A stretch of 64,000 nucleotides of DNA from CAZGMJ01 sp964526785 (GTDB lineage Bacteria > Planctomycetota > Phycisphaerae > Sedimentisphaerales > Anaerobacaceae), in the NCBI GenBank assembly GCA_964526785.1, contig CAZGMJ010000021.1, positions 1-64,000 on the forward strand, given 5' to 3'. Position numbers and translations under genes: made by a program. A model generated the notes under the pieces. It made no database searches, was not told the origin of the DNA, and was given only the letters and a program-made list of their open reading frames with translations. Positions 27,379 to 37,044 of this stretch are shown here, piece after piece; positions within the stretch are counted from its first letter, which is position 1, and every line of letters starts with the position of its first letter.

Positions 27379-30300
27379 ATGGCAATGCAAAGGTATCAAT
27401 ACCAACACGGCGATCGACCCCTTGAAGGGTACACTATCCAGCGGGCCGCAGGACGCGGCGGCTTCGGAGAGGTGTACTACGCCGTCAGCGACAGCGGCAG
27501 GGAAGTGGCGCTCAAGGCGGTACAGTTGTACGAGCAGATCGAACTGCGGGGCATCAGCCAGTGTATGAATCTCAAGAGCCCGCACCTGGTGACGATATTC
27601 GATGTCAAATATAACGATAAAGGCGCGCCTTTCGTCGTGATGGAATATGTTTCGGGGCCGTCGCTGCAGGACTTGCTGGCCGAGGCGCCCAATGGGCTGG
27701 GGGCGCAGAAGACTGCGTTCTTCCTGCGGGAGATTGCCAAGGGGCTGTCGTATCTGCACGAGTGCGGCATTGTGCACCGCGATCTCAAGCCGGGCAATAT
27801 ATTTTACGAGAACGGCTATGTGAAGATCGGTGACTACGGACTGACCAAGGCGATCAGCGCCAGCCGGCACAGCGGGCAGACGATCACGGTCGGGACCGTC
27901 CATTACATGGCGCCGGAGATCGGGGCGGGCAGATATAATCGGAGTATCGACATTTACGCGCTCGGCGTGCTGCTGTATGAGATGCTGACGGGCGATGTGC
28001 CGTTTGCGGGGGCGAGCCCGGGCGAGATTCTGATGAAACATATGTCCGTCGAGCCGGAGTTGCACGGTATCGAAGAGCCGTTTGCGAACGTTATCAGGAA
28101 GGCGCTGGCGAAGGATCCGGCTGACCGATATCAGACCGTGCAGGAGATGGTGGAGGATTTGTACGGATCGGAGAATATACGCAACAGCGTATCGCAGTTT
28201 TCGCCCGAGGATCTTTCCGTTGTTGCGGCTCACGTAGCGGCCAAGGCGGCCATCGGAGATACGGGCGCCCGGGATCCGGGCGGATCCGGACAGCAGGCCG
28301 GTGCGGCCAGGCAGGTATCCGACAAGGCGCAGCATTTCGCCGAGCAGGCCGATGCGTTCGGACAAAAGATCGCAGGGCGAGTCGACGCGCACACAGACAA
28401 GATACTGGGACATAAGAACGTTCGGATTCCGGGGGTGACCGATCCGATTGCGCCGCATCAACGCAGGACTCTCGCTTTGGTGACGATGGCTTTCGTGTCG
28501 CTGGGGGCGGGACTGCTGCAGCAGCCTATTTTCCCGACGGCGCTGATCGTGTTCGTGATGATCGGTGTTTGTGCCAAGGTGATTCTGATTGCCAGGCAGC
28601 GCTGGTTTGTGGGTCTGGAACCGGAGTCGCGCTGGGTGGGCAAGATCGTGACCTGCTGTCTGGCAGCGATTGCGGCTGCGCTGGCGGGGGGGATTCTCGG
28701 CGGCCTCGTGCCCGGCGCGTCGCGGCTTCATCTTTCCGGCGGAGGCGTGCGGGGAACCGGGTTTCCATTTCTGCCTGTACCGTTCATTGGCGGATCGTTG
28801 TGGTTCTCCCTGGCACTGCCGATGTTGCTGGCGGACTGGTGGCGCATAAGCAGCCCGCAGCGCCCCAAGCGGCTGTCGCTCGGTTCGGCCGTATGGCTGG
28901 GATTGCTGGGGATGATCAGTGCGGCTTTATTCCACCAGGGCGCCGCGGTATTGGTGGCGGCGGTTCTGGCGGGAACGTCTCTGGTCGTTCAGGCGGCAAG
29001 CGCTTTCGGCGCCAACGTAGACGAGGTGCGGGCGGCCCAGATCGATCGCGAACACAGACGCATGCGGCGCAGCCAGCATGGTGGAATGGTTTCCCCTCGC
29101 GTACGGCTATTGTGGCTGTTGGGCTTTTTTATTTCGCTGAGCGTGGGGTTGTCGCTGCTGATCTGGTCGGGCATGGAGCGAATGTCGAACGACGAATTTG
29201 CGGCTGTTGTCGCCGGGGGCGTGGACAGTCTGATCCTGTCGGTGTTCTGCTTCATCGGAGCCTGCCGGCAGCGATTCAACGGGTGGTATCGGTATATCGG
29301 CAAGCCGGGACTGCTCTTGATCTGCGTGCTGACAGTTGTAACTGCGGCCATTTGCAGTGGTTGCATGAATCTGCGGGGCGACGAGTTTTTCGTGGCAGTT
29401 CTGCTGATGGTCATACCTTCAATTGCGTTTCTGATCATTGCATTTCTACCGGCGAGGATTTTCGACGGATCAGGCCGGAAGATCGAAAGCGAGGAGCAAC
29501 CGAGGCCGGCGTCGCCCAGCGAGGCGATACGAGCCGGTGTGTCGCCTTACAAACGGATGTGGGCGTTGATCCTGGCGGCGGGGGGGTTGTTCGGCTTCAA
29601 CGGGCTGCACCGGTTCTACGTCGGCAAGATCGGGACGGGCATCATCTGGTTCCTGACGGGCGGCTTGCTCGGTATCGGACAACTGATCGACGTGATTCTC
29701 ATTATCGTGGGGCAGTTCGAGGATCATGAGGATCGTCCGCTGGTGGTCTGGCAGGATGAGTCCGAAGCCGAAGGGCTGGTGGAAGTTGCGGATGGTGCGG
29801 GAGGTGTCGGGGCTGAGCCGTCGCCCGTGCGCCCTGGAACTGCGGATCCGGCCCAGGGCAAGGCTGAAGCAGGTGAGGCCGGGGCTCAAAGTCAGGAAGT
29901 TGTCGAACGGCCCGCCGCTGCGCCGATGCCCCATGCATATTCGAGCACGGCTCTGTTCGAGCGATTCCATCCATTTGCTTTTCTGCTGTCCGGTGTGGGC
30001 TCGCTTCTGGCTGTAATCGCTGTTGTGATCGGTCTGGCGATGGCGCTGCATATTCCGCACTTCGTGGCGGCGGGATGGCCCGATCCGCATCTTGCGGATG
30101 AGATGAAAGAACTTTTCGGTTTCGCAGAATGGCCGGGTCTGGCCATGCGTATCGGACTGATGGTCGCGGTGGTTCTCATGTTGCTGGCGGCTGTCTGTAT
30201 GATCCTGGGGCGTCGGCATCTGGGAGGGCGGCATCTGCTGCGGGCGGTTGCGGGCCTGGGTGGATTTGTGGGTGCTATCATAGGACTTTTCAAATCGGTC

Positions 30301-30504
30301 GCGGACTACAGCTTCAACCCTGTCGCTGAGTGCCTCGCTGCGAAAGAGATCGGGCCGGCCTTTGAAAGGATGCTAAGGGTCGTGACTGATGAGGAAGCCG
30401 TGCTTTGTGCGGCGGTCTTCATTGCATCTGTTGTCATTCTGGCGTGGCCGCCGCGGCGGGAGAAGCCCAGACTGGAACCTGCGCTTAATCAAGGAGCAGT
30501 ATGA
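27379..30504 (+). CDS. Membrane Ser/Thr protein kinase with TM2 domain
   Basis: 1041 aa. The kinase domain spans about residues 18-275: glycine loop AGRGGFGEVYYAV, Lys46 (VALKAV), catalytic HRDLKPGN at 133-140 and DYG at 152-154 in place of DFG, then GTVHYMAPEI. It should be active, since the core residues are present. The kinase domain is followed by a linker, many membrane helices (from about 375), and a TM2 domain near 724-780 (FGFNGLHRFYVGKIGTGI, GIGQLIDVI). Another set of helices lies near the C-terminus. The last codon overlaps the next gene (ATGA). It sits in a run with coiled-coil, FHA-like and membrane proteins, so it may sense a membrane signal and phosphorylate them. Confidence 0.93.
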   Translation: MAMQRYQYQHGDRPLEGYTIQRAAGRGGFGEVYYAVSDSGREVALKAVQLYEQIELRGISQCMNLKSPHLVTIFDVKYNDKGAPFVVMEYVSGPSLQDLLAEAPNGLGAQKTAFFLREIAKGLSYLHECGIVHRDLKPGNIFYENGYVKIGDYGLTKAISASRHSGQTITVGTVHYMAPEIGAGRYNRSIDIYALGVLLYEMLTGDVPFAGASPGEILMKHMSVEPELHGIEEPFANVIRKALAKDPADRYQTVQEMVEDLYGSENIRNSVSQFSPEDLSVVAAHVAAKAAIGDTGARDPGGSGQQAGAARQVSDKAQHFAEQADAFGQKIAGRVDAHTDKILGHKNVRIPGVTDPIAPHQRRTLALVTMAFVSLGAGLLQQPIFPTALIVFVMIGVCAKVILIARQRWFVGLEPESRWVGKIVTCCLAAIAAALAGGILGGLVPGASRLHLSGGGVRGTGFPFLPVPFIGGSLWFSLALPMLLADWWRISSPQRPKRLSLGSAVWLGLLGMISAALFHQGAAVLVAAVLAGTSLVVQAASAFGANVDEVRAAQIDREHRRMRRSQHGGMVSPRVRLLWLLGFFISLSVGLSLLIWSGMERMSNDEFAAVVAGGVDSLILSVFCFIGACRQRFNGWYRYIGKPGLLLICVLTVVTAAICSGCMNLRGDEFFVAVLLMVIPSIAFLIIAFLPARIFDGSGRKIESEEQPRPASPSEAIRAGVSPYKRMWALILAAGGLFGFNGLHRFYVGKIGTGIIWFLTGGLLGIGQLIDVILIIVGQFEDHEDRPLVVWQDESEAEGLVEVADGAGGVGAEPSPVRPGTADPAQGKAEAGEAGAQSQEVVERPAAAPMPHAYSSTALFERFHPFAFLLSGVGSLLAVIAVVIGLAMALHIPHFVAAGWPDPHLADEMKELFGFAEWPGLAMRIGLMVAVVLMLLAAVCMILGRRHLGGRHLLRAVAGLGGFVGAIIGLFKSVADYSFNPVAECLAAKEIGPAFERMLRVVTDEEAVLCAAVFIASVVILAWPPRREKPRLEPALNQGAV

Positions 30505-31898
30505 TGTTCGCAATGATGAGATTGAATCTGTTTGTGTTGTTTCCGGTTCTGCTGCTGCTGATTCTGGGCGTGATCGGTGTGATCATACTGATGGTCAAGG
30601 CGTTCAAGAACCAGCGGTGGGTCGGGGCAATCATAGGCGTTGTATTGTTGCTTGGACTGTCGATCTTCGCTCTGGCGCCCGTTCTGCTCGGCTTTGATGT
30701 CGTCAATTTCAATCATCCTGCGCCGCTGCGCGTGGGGATACTGCCGGTGGCGTTTCTGGGGCTGTTGATTCTGGCGGGGCTGATCGCGCTGTTCGTGAAG
30801 CTGTTTCGCAAGAGTCCGGGGGCAGCGATCGTGCTTGGGCTCGTGGTGCTTCTATTGCCCCTGTTTTTGATGATGTCGGTTCGTTACACGACCGGTCACG
30901 AGCGGGTGGAAACGGGCTATACGGATGGTGAGCGTCCGGTCGCCGCAAGGACAGAGACGGCGATCTGGGCCCCGGGAATCGAGGACGAGCTTGTTGCGAA
31001 CGTGTATCCCTCGAGGCAGGGGGCGGTTCGGTCGCTTGGGCTTCGGATTGACAAGCCCGTACGGCAACTGCTGGGCGACGACGCCTCGGTCGAGAGGATC
31101 GTACTTTTTGCCGGCACCAACGAACGTCGCATGATCGAGGAGCTTGGTCGCTCCGCTTCGGAGACGTTAGGGGACGCGGAATGGGCGATACAGCCGGAGA
31201 CGGCGGGAATCGACGCCAACGAGATCGCATTGCGTCTGGACTGGCTCGACATGGTGCGACAACCTGCTCCGTGGAGCCGGGGAGAAGAGAAGATGGTGGC
31301 GCAAGGGACGGCGCTGGCGACTGTCCTGGTCGGCGACAGGCAGGCCGGGATCGAGGCGCGTTTTGCCGAGAAGCCGTGGATCGAGGACCTGTCCGGCGTG
31401 TTGAATGCGGATGCGGACGGCCGCCTGATAATTACCAAGTCGAGCGAGAGCTGTATGAGCGAGGCTGAGGCGAATCGTCAAGCTATGGCCGGGGCGTGCG
31501 CCAGGATCGCGAGCCTGTTGGAAGAGAAGCAGATTGTGAAACGCCCGGCGCGCATGCGGGCCATCAAGATCAGCCCTGAGGAGATTCTGGAGGCGGACCT
31601 GATTGTGGATCGGTTCGTGCAGAGTTTCGAGGGATCGGCCGGCAGAATATGGAGGCAGGCACTGCTGCTCGATATATCCAGCGACAAACTGCGAGACCTT
31701 GCGGTCCACAAGGAGGCGACGATGCACCATGAGAATGTGGCGTGGGCGAAGATGGTCGGTTCTATTCTCGGCCTGCTTGCTCTTATTGTTGCGGCGTATC
31801 TATTTCTCAATGCGGCGACGAAGGGGTACTACGCGTGGTCGCTGCGGATTGCGGGAATCGTGCTGGCCGCCATAGTGATCATCATCTTTCTTGCGTAG
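30501..31898 (+). CDS. Polytopic membrane protein of the kinase module, function unknown
   Basis: 465 aa, start overlapping the kinase stop by 4 bases (ATGA). Four hydrophobic helices occupy residues 1-125, and two more lie near the C-terminus (about 415-464). The central 280 residues are soluble, with alternating beta and helical character, and presumably form an external or cytoplasmic domain. I recognise no family. The tight coupling to the kinase suggests a role in the same signalling unit. A kinase substrate or sensor partner would fit, but this is inference. Confidence 0.75.
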   Translation: MMFAMMRLNLFVLFPVLLLLILGVIGVIILMVKAFKNQRWVGAIIGVVLLLGLSIFALAPVLLGFDVVNFNHPAPLRVGILPVAFLGLLILAGLIALFVKLFRKSPGAAIVLGLVVLLLPLFLMMSVRYTTGHERVETGYTDGERPVAARTETAIWAPGIEDELVANVYPSRQGAVRSLGLRIDKPVRQLLGDDASVERIVLFAGTNERRMIEELGRSASETLGDAEWAIQPETAGIDANEIALRLDWLDMVRQPAPWSRGEEKMVAQGTALATVLVGDRQAGIEARFAEKPWIEDLSGVLNADADGRLIITKSSESCMSEAEANRQAMAGACARIASLLEEKQIVKRPARMRAIKISPEEILEADLIVDRFVQSFEGSAGRIWRQALLLDISSDKLRDLAVHKEATMHHENVAWAKMVGSILGLLALIVAAYLFLNAATKGYYAWSLRIAGIVLAAIVIIIFLA

Positions 31899-31980
31899 CC
31901 ATCCCGTCAGCGGTAGCATGCGATTATGGGGTTCGCAGTACCGCGACGATGATTGACACGTGCACCGGCAAGACGAATCC

Positions 31981-32595
31981 ATGCAAAGAATACGAAACAT
32001 AAGAAGACTGTTGACAATATTCGTTGCTGTCGTCGGGGCCGGAGCGCTGTGGTGGCTGTTCGGGCGGGACACCGAGCCCGAACCGACGGTGATGTCGCCT
32101 GCGGAACTTGTGTTGACCAAGCGTTGGAACCGCGATGTGGTGCGCGTGCCCGGGCCGCTGACGCTGCCTCCCTGGATGCGCGAGATGAAGGCGTATAAGC
32201 GGATTATGGAAAGAGGTTTTGCGACCGATCTGGTCACGACGGACCTGGACGGCAACAGGTACGTCGCGCACGCACTCGGGCGAATGAAGAACCAGGCGGG
32301 CCGGCGGTTCGTGTGTTTTTCGAGTATCGACAGGCATCGGCCGGCCGGAACGCTGGAGAACGTGACGCTGGTTGCGGGGGATGCCGAGCCGTTCGAATGG
32401 AAAGTCATGAACGAGCGGGGCGAGCGGGTGATGTTCGGCTCGATAGGCAACAGTGGCAGCTACACGATCGCGTTCTTCGAGCCGGGCGCGGATAAGTTCG
32501 AGAAGGAATGGCAGGTCGATCCGAATCTGACCATCTACAGCGAGCAGGTCAAAGGCGAGGACGGCCACTACCACTTCACACACGGGGGGCCGTAA
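31981..32595 (+). CDS. Small membrane-anchored protein, function unknown
   Basis: 204 aa from ATG 31981; a GTG at 31960 is possible but would add a non-hydrophobic leader. A single N-terminal membrane helix (about residues 8-24, LLTIFVAVVGAGALWWLF) is followed by a soluble domain with WMREMKAYKRIMERGF and a C-terminal beta-rich part. No family is recognised. It follows the kinase module by 82 bases and may be its last gene. Confidence 0.65.
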   Translation: MQRIRNIRRLLTIFVAVVGAGALWWLFGRDTEPEPTVMSPAELVLTKRWNRDVVRVPGPLTLPPWMREMKAYKRIMERGFATDLVTTDLDGNRYVAHALGRMKNQAGRRFVCFSSIDRHRPAGTLENVTLVAGDAEPFEWKVMNERGERVMFGSIGNSGSYTIAFFEPGADKFEKEWQVDPNLTIYSEQVKGEDGHYHFTHGGP

Positions 32596-32959
32596 GAATA
32601 CCCCGTTCGCTGTCCATTCATGTTCCCCATGTTCCTTACCTTCGCACTGGCTGCATTGCCGGCGATAACGTGATTCTCAGTTGTTCACACCAGGGCGACG
32701 CCGGTTGACCCGAAGCGGTCAGGAAGCTATAACCGCACGTAAACGCTCAGACTACAAGGTCGATATCGGGCTCGATGCTCAATGTCCGGCAAATGCAGTT
32801 CCTGTCGTATTGAGCGAAGAGCCGCGTCTATTTGCGTTCGCTGATCCCGTCAGGGGCATGCATTGTGGTCAGGGCCTCTTTCGGTCATGCAATACGAATG
32901 GCGGGCGTGTGACACTGTTCTGCAACCGAGACCAATACCGGCAAACAGGAGGTGCAGCG
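32596..32959. other. 364-bp intergenic region
   Basis: The frame of the next gene stays open through much of this stretch, but it lacks a ribosome site and codes nothing recognisable; AGGAGGT at 32947-32953 fixes the gene start at 32960. No hairpin or promoter stands out. Confidence 0.5.
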
Positions 32960-35038
32960 ATGGACATTATGGCGACCATACAGCGAGTCAGGCCCAGTTA
33001 CTTCGACAGGGCTTTCGGGGGATTGGTTCTCTGCGGGCTGCTTTTTTGTGCGGTTCGGGCGCCCGCTGCGCCGCAGGGGAATCCCTTTGAAGCGTCCGTG
33101 CTGGACGTTCGGCCGCGGGTCTTCATTCGTCGGGGCGATTTCCAGGGGCTCACGGTGGACCAGCTTCGTAAGGCTGCAACAGATCCGCAATACGCTGCAA
33201 TCCGCTCGAAATGGAGAAGAAAACCGCTCGGCCGGGCGATTGAGTGGATGATCGACGGCGATCGCGAAGATCTGGAGGCGGCAATCGCCGGGCTCAAGGG
33301 CATGCAGACCACGGGCAGTTCCTGGACCTACCGCGGCGTTAAGCTCGTTCGTCTGGCGACTCTCTTTGACTGGCTTTACGAAGAACTCGATGAAGCGACG
33401 CGAGCGGAGATTGTCGATCGTATCGAGCGAGCGGCCGATGATGCGGTCGAACACATACAACGCGGCCGTGCGCCCTTTTTCTATACGCGAACGCCCGGAG
33501 CGCTGGTCGGCGCGGCCATCTCCGGCATTGCGCTGCACGGGGAGAGCGAGAAGGCAGAAGACTATCTTGATGTTTTTCGCAGGTTCGGAGTCAACGAGTA
33601 TTTCAAGGCGTATGATTGGGTCGATGGGGCGGCTACCGGTGCGACGTATACGCTCGATTACACGTACGTTGATCTGGCGCAAATCTGCGCCGCGTGGTGG
33701 TCTGCGACCGGCGTGAATCCGACGCGGTGGATTCGCAGCGAGCAGGGCGGCTGGCTGGATGGAATTGTGCGGTTCTATCTGTGGTATATGCGGCCGGGCT
33801 TTGCATTCACCGACATTAACGATCAATACCGCGGCGTCTGGAGTTCGCACGATCAGTTCTGCCAGGGACTCGACATTGCGGCGTATGTGACGCGAAGCGG
33901 TCATGGCCGCGCCTGGTCGCAGCGATGGATGGGACGATTTGGCCCGCCGTTGTACCACACGGAGTATGCCCACAACTTCATCTTTCGTGACATAACGCTG
34001 GAGGCCGAACCGCTTGGCGATCTTCCTCGGGAGGCTCTGTTTGGCCGCGACAGTTGCGGCTATGGTTTCTTTCGCAGCCACTGGCCTTCCCCCAATGAGC
34101 CGGACGATGCCACGCATGTTTTCTTCCGTTGCGGCGATCCGATGGACGTCCACGGGGGTGTAGCGGCGGGCGAATTCCAGGTATTCAGGCACGCACCGCT
34201 GGCCGCGCGCAGCGGTCGATACGGCTCATACGATTCACCGGCAGATCAGTATCATCGCAACTGCATCTCCACCAACGTCGTGTTGTTTACCAACACCACG
34301 AAACCCGACGACCGCGGCGACCAGAATTCGAGACGCGGATTAAAACAGGACCACACAACGTGGGATGAATGGCTGGATATTCGCCGGCGCCACGATCTGG
34401 ACGTCGCCAGTGTACTCGAATGGCGCGTCGCTGACGGAGAAACGCGATGCCGCGCCGACCTGACGCGGGCGAATCCGCCGGACAAGTGTCGACAGTGGGT
34501 TCGCCAGTTCGTGTGGGTGGCTGATGCACATCTGATCGTGCTCGATGTCGTTGAGACCGCATCGCCCACGACAGCAGCCCAGTGGCAACTACACTGCCCG
34601 ACGCTCCCGGAGATCGGCGATCATCAGATCATCGTGCGCAACAGCCCGCCGGAGAAGTCCTGGGCGAATCCCGCTTTGAAGCCTGATGCCGGCGAAGCGC
34701 GTCTGTTCTGTCAGACGCTTGCTCCAGGGGACTACCGGCTGACGCTGCATGCGAATGGCCGGGCGGCAGCCTTTGATTCCGACGGTCGGTCGCTGGGGAC
34801 CTGCAGGGGCAACCCGTACCATCTGAAATTCGGTGGTAACGTGGTGCAGGTTGAGGCAGTGGGCGATGGGCGGCGAACGGTATTCCTGCATGTGTTGACG
34901 GCTACGGACGGCGACAGGGCGCGACCGTCGGAGAGTTCCATGCGAATGATTCGCCCCGGCCGGCTTGAGGTTCGGATTGACGGTAGCAGGACGAGCCTGT
35001 CTGTGCCGAAGTGGTTCGAGCCGCCCGGCGTTGATTAG
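32960..35038 (+). CDS. Secreted heparinase II/III-like polysaccharide lyase homologue
   Basis: 692 aa from ATG 32960, behind a strong AGGAGGT. A signal peptide (FGGLVLCGLLFCAVRAPAAP) leads into an alpha-barrel-like N-terminal region with DWLYEELDEATRAEIVDRIERAADD, which resembles the (alpha/alpha) toroid of heparinase II/III lyases. The C-terminal half is beta-rich (GDPMDVHGGVAAGEFQVFRH and RQFVWVADAHLIVLDVVE, typical of the heparinase II/III-like domain). Such enzymes cleave acidic polysaccharides by beta-elimination. I cannot confirm the catalytic Tyr/His set, so homology is firmer than activity. It lies just before the sulfatase/GH140-like operon. Confidence 0.75.
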   Translation: MDIMATIQRVRPSYFDRAFGGLVLCGLLFCAVRAPAAPQGNPFEASVLDVRPRVFIRRGDFQGLTVDQLRKAATDPQYAAIRSKWRRKPLGRAIEWMIDGDREDLEAAIAGLKGMQTTGSSWTYRGVKLVRLATLFDWLYEELDEATRAEIVDRIERAADDAVEHIQRGRAPFFYTRTPGALVGAAISGIALHGESEKAEDYLDVFRRFGVNEYFKAYDWVDGAATGATYTLDYTYVDLAQICAAWWSATGVNPTRWIRSEQGGWLDGIVRFYLWYMRPGFAFTDINDQYRGVWSSHDQFCQGLDIAAYVTRSGHGRAWSQRWMGRFGPPLYHTEYAHNFIFRDITLEAEPLGDLPREALFGRDSCGYGFFRSHWPSPNEPDDATHVFFRCGDPMDVHGGVAAGEFQVFRHAPLAARSGRYGSYDSPADQYHRNCISTNVVLFTNTTKPDDRGDQNSRRGLKQDHTTWDEWLDIRRRHDLDVASVLEWRVADGETRCRADLTRANPPDKCRQWVRQFVWVADAHLIVLDVVETASPTTAAQWQLHCPTLPEIGDHQIIVRNSPPEKSWANPALKPDAGEARLFCQTLAPGDYRLTLHANGRAAAFDSDGRSLGTCRGNPYHLKFGGNVVQVEAVGDGRRTVFLHVLTATDGDRARPSESSMRMIRPGRLEVRIDGSRTSLSVPKWFEPPGVD

Positions 35039-35052
35039 CATCTCGGGACGTC

Positions 35053-35081
35053 TTGCAGACTCCCGGGGGAGGGATTATAAA
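35053..35081 (+). promoter_or_regulatory. Sigma-70-type promoter for the sulfatase/GH140-like operon
   Basis: TTGCAG (35053-35058) and TATAAA (35076-35081) with a 17-base spacer. The sulfatase starts at 35205, leaving a leader of about 115 bases. Confidence 0.6.
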
Positions 35082-35204
35082 GGGTGTGACGCAAATGCCG
35101 GCAATGAGCTTATCAAGCGATAATCCGCTTGATGTGTAGAGTTGTCGCGGCGGATGCAGGATGCGGACAAACGACCAGGACTTGTTTCACTGAAGGAGAA
35201 ACAG

Positions 35205-36995
35205 ATGACAAGCAGACGCGATTTTCTAAAGGCCGCTTCGGCAGGACTTCTTTTTTCATCGATGCCGTTCGGGACGGCGGTCCGCGCGGGGAATCGAAAA
35301 CAGCCCAACGTGATTCTGATTATGACCGATGACCAGGGCTACGGCGACTTCGGATTTACCGGCAATCCGGTGATCCAAACACCCAATCTCGATCGTCTGG
35401 CCACACAGAGCGCGCGGATGACGAATTTCTACGTCAGTCCCGTGTGCGCACCGACCAGAGCGTCGCTGATGACGGGGCGATATAACTACCGAACGCGGGT
35501 CGTCGATACGTACATCGGGCGGGCCATGATGGAGCCGGAAGAAGTTACCATCGCCGAACTGCTCAAAGCACGCGGCTATGCGACCGGCATCTTCGGCAAG
35601 TGGCACCTCGGGGACAACTATCCGATGCGTCCCCAGGACCAGGGTTTCGAAGAAGTGCTTGTGCATCGCGGCGGCGGCATCGGCCAGCCTGCGGACCCGG
35701 TCGGCGGGGAAGGCAAGTACACCGACCCGATTCTCATTCACAACGGCCGGGCGAAGCAACTGAAGGGCTACTGTACCGACGTGTATTTCGATCAGGCTCT
35801 GGCGTGGATGCGGGAGGCGCACGAGCAGGGGCGGCCGTTCTTCGCATACGTGTCCACCAATGCGCCGCACACGCCCCTGCACGATATCCCGGAAGAACTG
35901 TACGAGCAGTACAAGCAGATGGATTTGGGCAACGACGAATTTCCGCAGGAAAAGGGCCATCCGCTGACGCAGAAGGTCAATGCCGACCGCCTGGCCCGAA
36001 TCTATGCGATGATCAGCAATATCGATCAGAACGTCGGCAAGCTGATGCGAAAGCTCGATGAGATGGAATTGGCCGGCAATACGCTTGTTCTTTTCCTGGT
36101 GGACAACGGGCCGCAGGGGAGGCGCTACGTTTCAGGCATGAAGGGCTCGAAAGGGACCATTTACGAAGGAGGGATTCACTCGCCCTTGTTCGCCCGCTGG
36201 CCCTCGGTGCTCCAGGCGGGGCACACGAGCGACAAGGTCGCCGCGCATATCGACGTCCTGCCGACGGTGCTGGATGCGTGCAACTTCGAGCCTCCGAAGA
36301 GTCTGCGTCTCGACGGCAGGAGCTTCTGGCCTCTGCTTACAGGCAGGTCCGTCGAATGGCCGGACAGGCATATCGTCATTCAGGCCCATCGGGGCGACGA
36401 GCCTGTTCTGTATCACAATTTCGCAATTCGCACGCAGGACTGGAAGCTTTTGCACGCCAGCGGTTTCGGCTCTGAATCGTTCAAGGGCGAGCCGCGGTTC
36501 GAATTGTATGACATGAAGAACGACCCGCTGGAGACGCGGGACGTGTCTAACGAGCACCCTGAGAAGGTCGCAGAACTCAGGAAAGCCTACGAAGGATGGT
36601 TTCGGGATGTCGGTTCGACCCGGCCCGACAACTATGCACCGCCGCGGATTTACATCGGAACGCCGCACGAAAACCCGGTCACATTGACGCGCCAGGACTG
36701 GCGGCACGAAAAGGGCCGGCCCTGGGCGGGCAATTCGAACGGGCACTGGCTGCTCTATGTCGCCGAGTCCGGCCGATACGACATCGAACTGCGGTTCCAC
36801 AGCGAGGATGAGAGCGGCAAGGCCGTATTGACAGTCGGGGACGTGGTGAAGGAGAAGAGCTACTCGCAGGACCAGACATCGCTGCTTTTCGAGAATATCT
36901 CTCTTAACAAAGGCAACGCCGGCCTGAAGGCCACGCTCACGACGAACAAGGCGCAGAAAGGCCCCTGGCAGGTGGACGTGACAAGGATAGGCTGA
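35205..36995 (+). CDS. Tat-exported type I sulfatase with extra C-terminal domain
   Basis: 596 aa from ATG 35205 (AAGGAG 6 bases upstream), giving a twin-arginine signal TSRRDFLKAASAG. Core motifs: NVILIMTDDQGYGD, C81-A-P-T-R85 (formylglycine Cys in a CxPTR variant common in arylsulfatases), GKWHLGDNYPM and LVDNGPQG. The last 110 residues (from about NSNGHWLLYVAESGRYDIEL) are beta-rich and resemble a carbohydrate-binding or DUF4976-like addition. It would remove sulfate from glycans in the periplasm. Two GH140-like proteins follow on the same strand, which suggests joint degradation of one polysaccharide. Confidence 0.94.
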   Translation: MTSRRDFLKAASAGLLFSSMPFGTAVRAGNRKQPNVILIMTDDQGYGDFGFTGNPVIQTPNLDRLATQSARMTNFYVSPVCAPTRASLMTGRYNYRTRVVDTYIGRAMMEPEEVTIAELLKARGYATGIFGKWHLGDNYPMRPQDQGFEEVLVHRGGGIGQPADPVGGEGKYTDPILIHNGRAKQLKGYCTDVYFDQALAWMREAHEQGRPFFAYVSTNAPHTPLHDIPEELYEQYKQMDLGNDEFPQEKGHPLTQKVNADRLARIYAMISNIDQNVGKLMRKLDEMELAGNTLVLFLVDNGPQGRRYVSGMKGSKGTIYEGGIHSPLFARWPSVLQAGHTSDKVAAHIDVLPTVLDACNFEPPKSLRLDGRSFWPLLTGRSVEWPDRHIVIQAHRGDEPVLYHNFAIRTQDWKLLHASGFGSESFKGEPRFELYDMKNDPLETRDVSNEHPEKVAELRKAYEGWFRDVGSTRPDNYAPPRIYIGTPHENPVTLTRQDWRHEKGRPWAGNSNGHWLLYVAESGRYDIELRFHSEDESGKAVLTVGDVVKEKSYSQDQTSLLFENISLNKGNAGLKATLTTNKAQKGPWQVDVTRIG

Positions 36996-37044
36996 AGCCG
37001 GCGGACAACAGAAATCTGAACACAGTGAAGAGAGGTTGCTACTT

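Noticed and set aside
27115..28731. A 538-codon leftward open frame opposite the FHA-like and kinase genes
   Set aside because: It is antisense to an unmistakable kinase domain and has no ribosome site or motif.
35144..35158. A 15-16-base match between the sulfatase leader and the repeat cluster (gtcgcggcggatgca at 10007, 10873 and 35144)
   Set aside because: A single match of this length is expected by chance in 64 kb of GC-rich DNA, and the flanks do not align.
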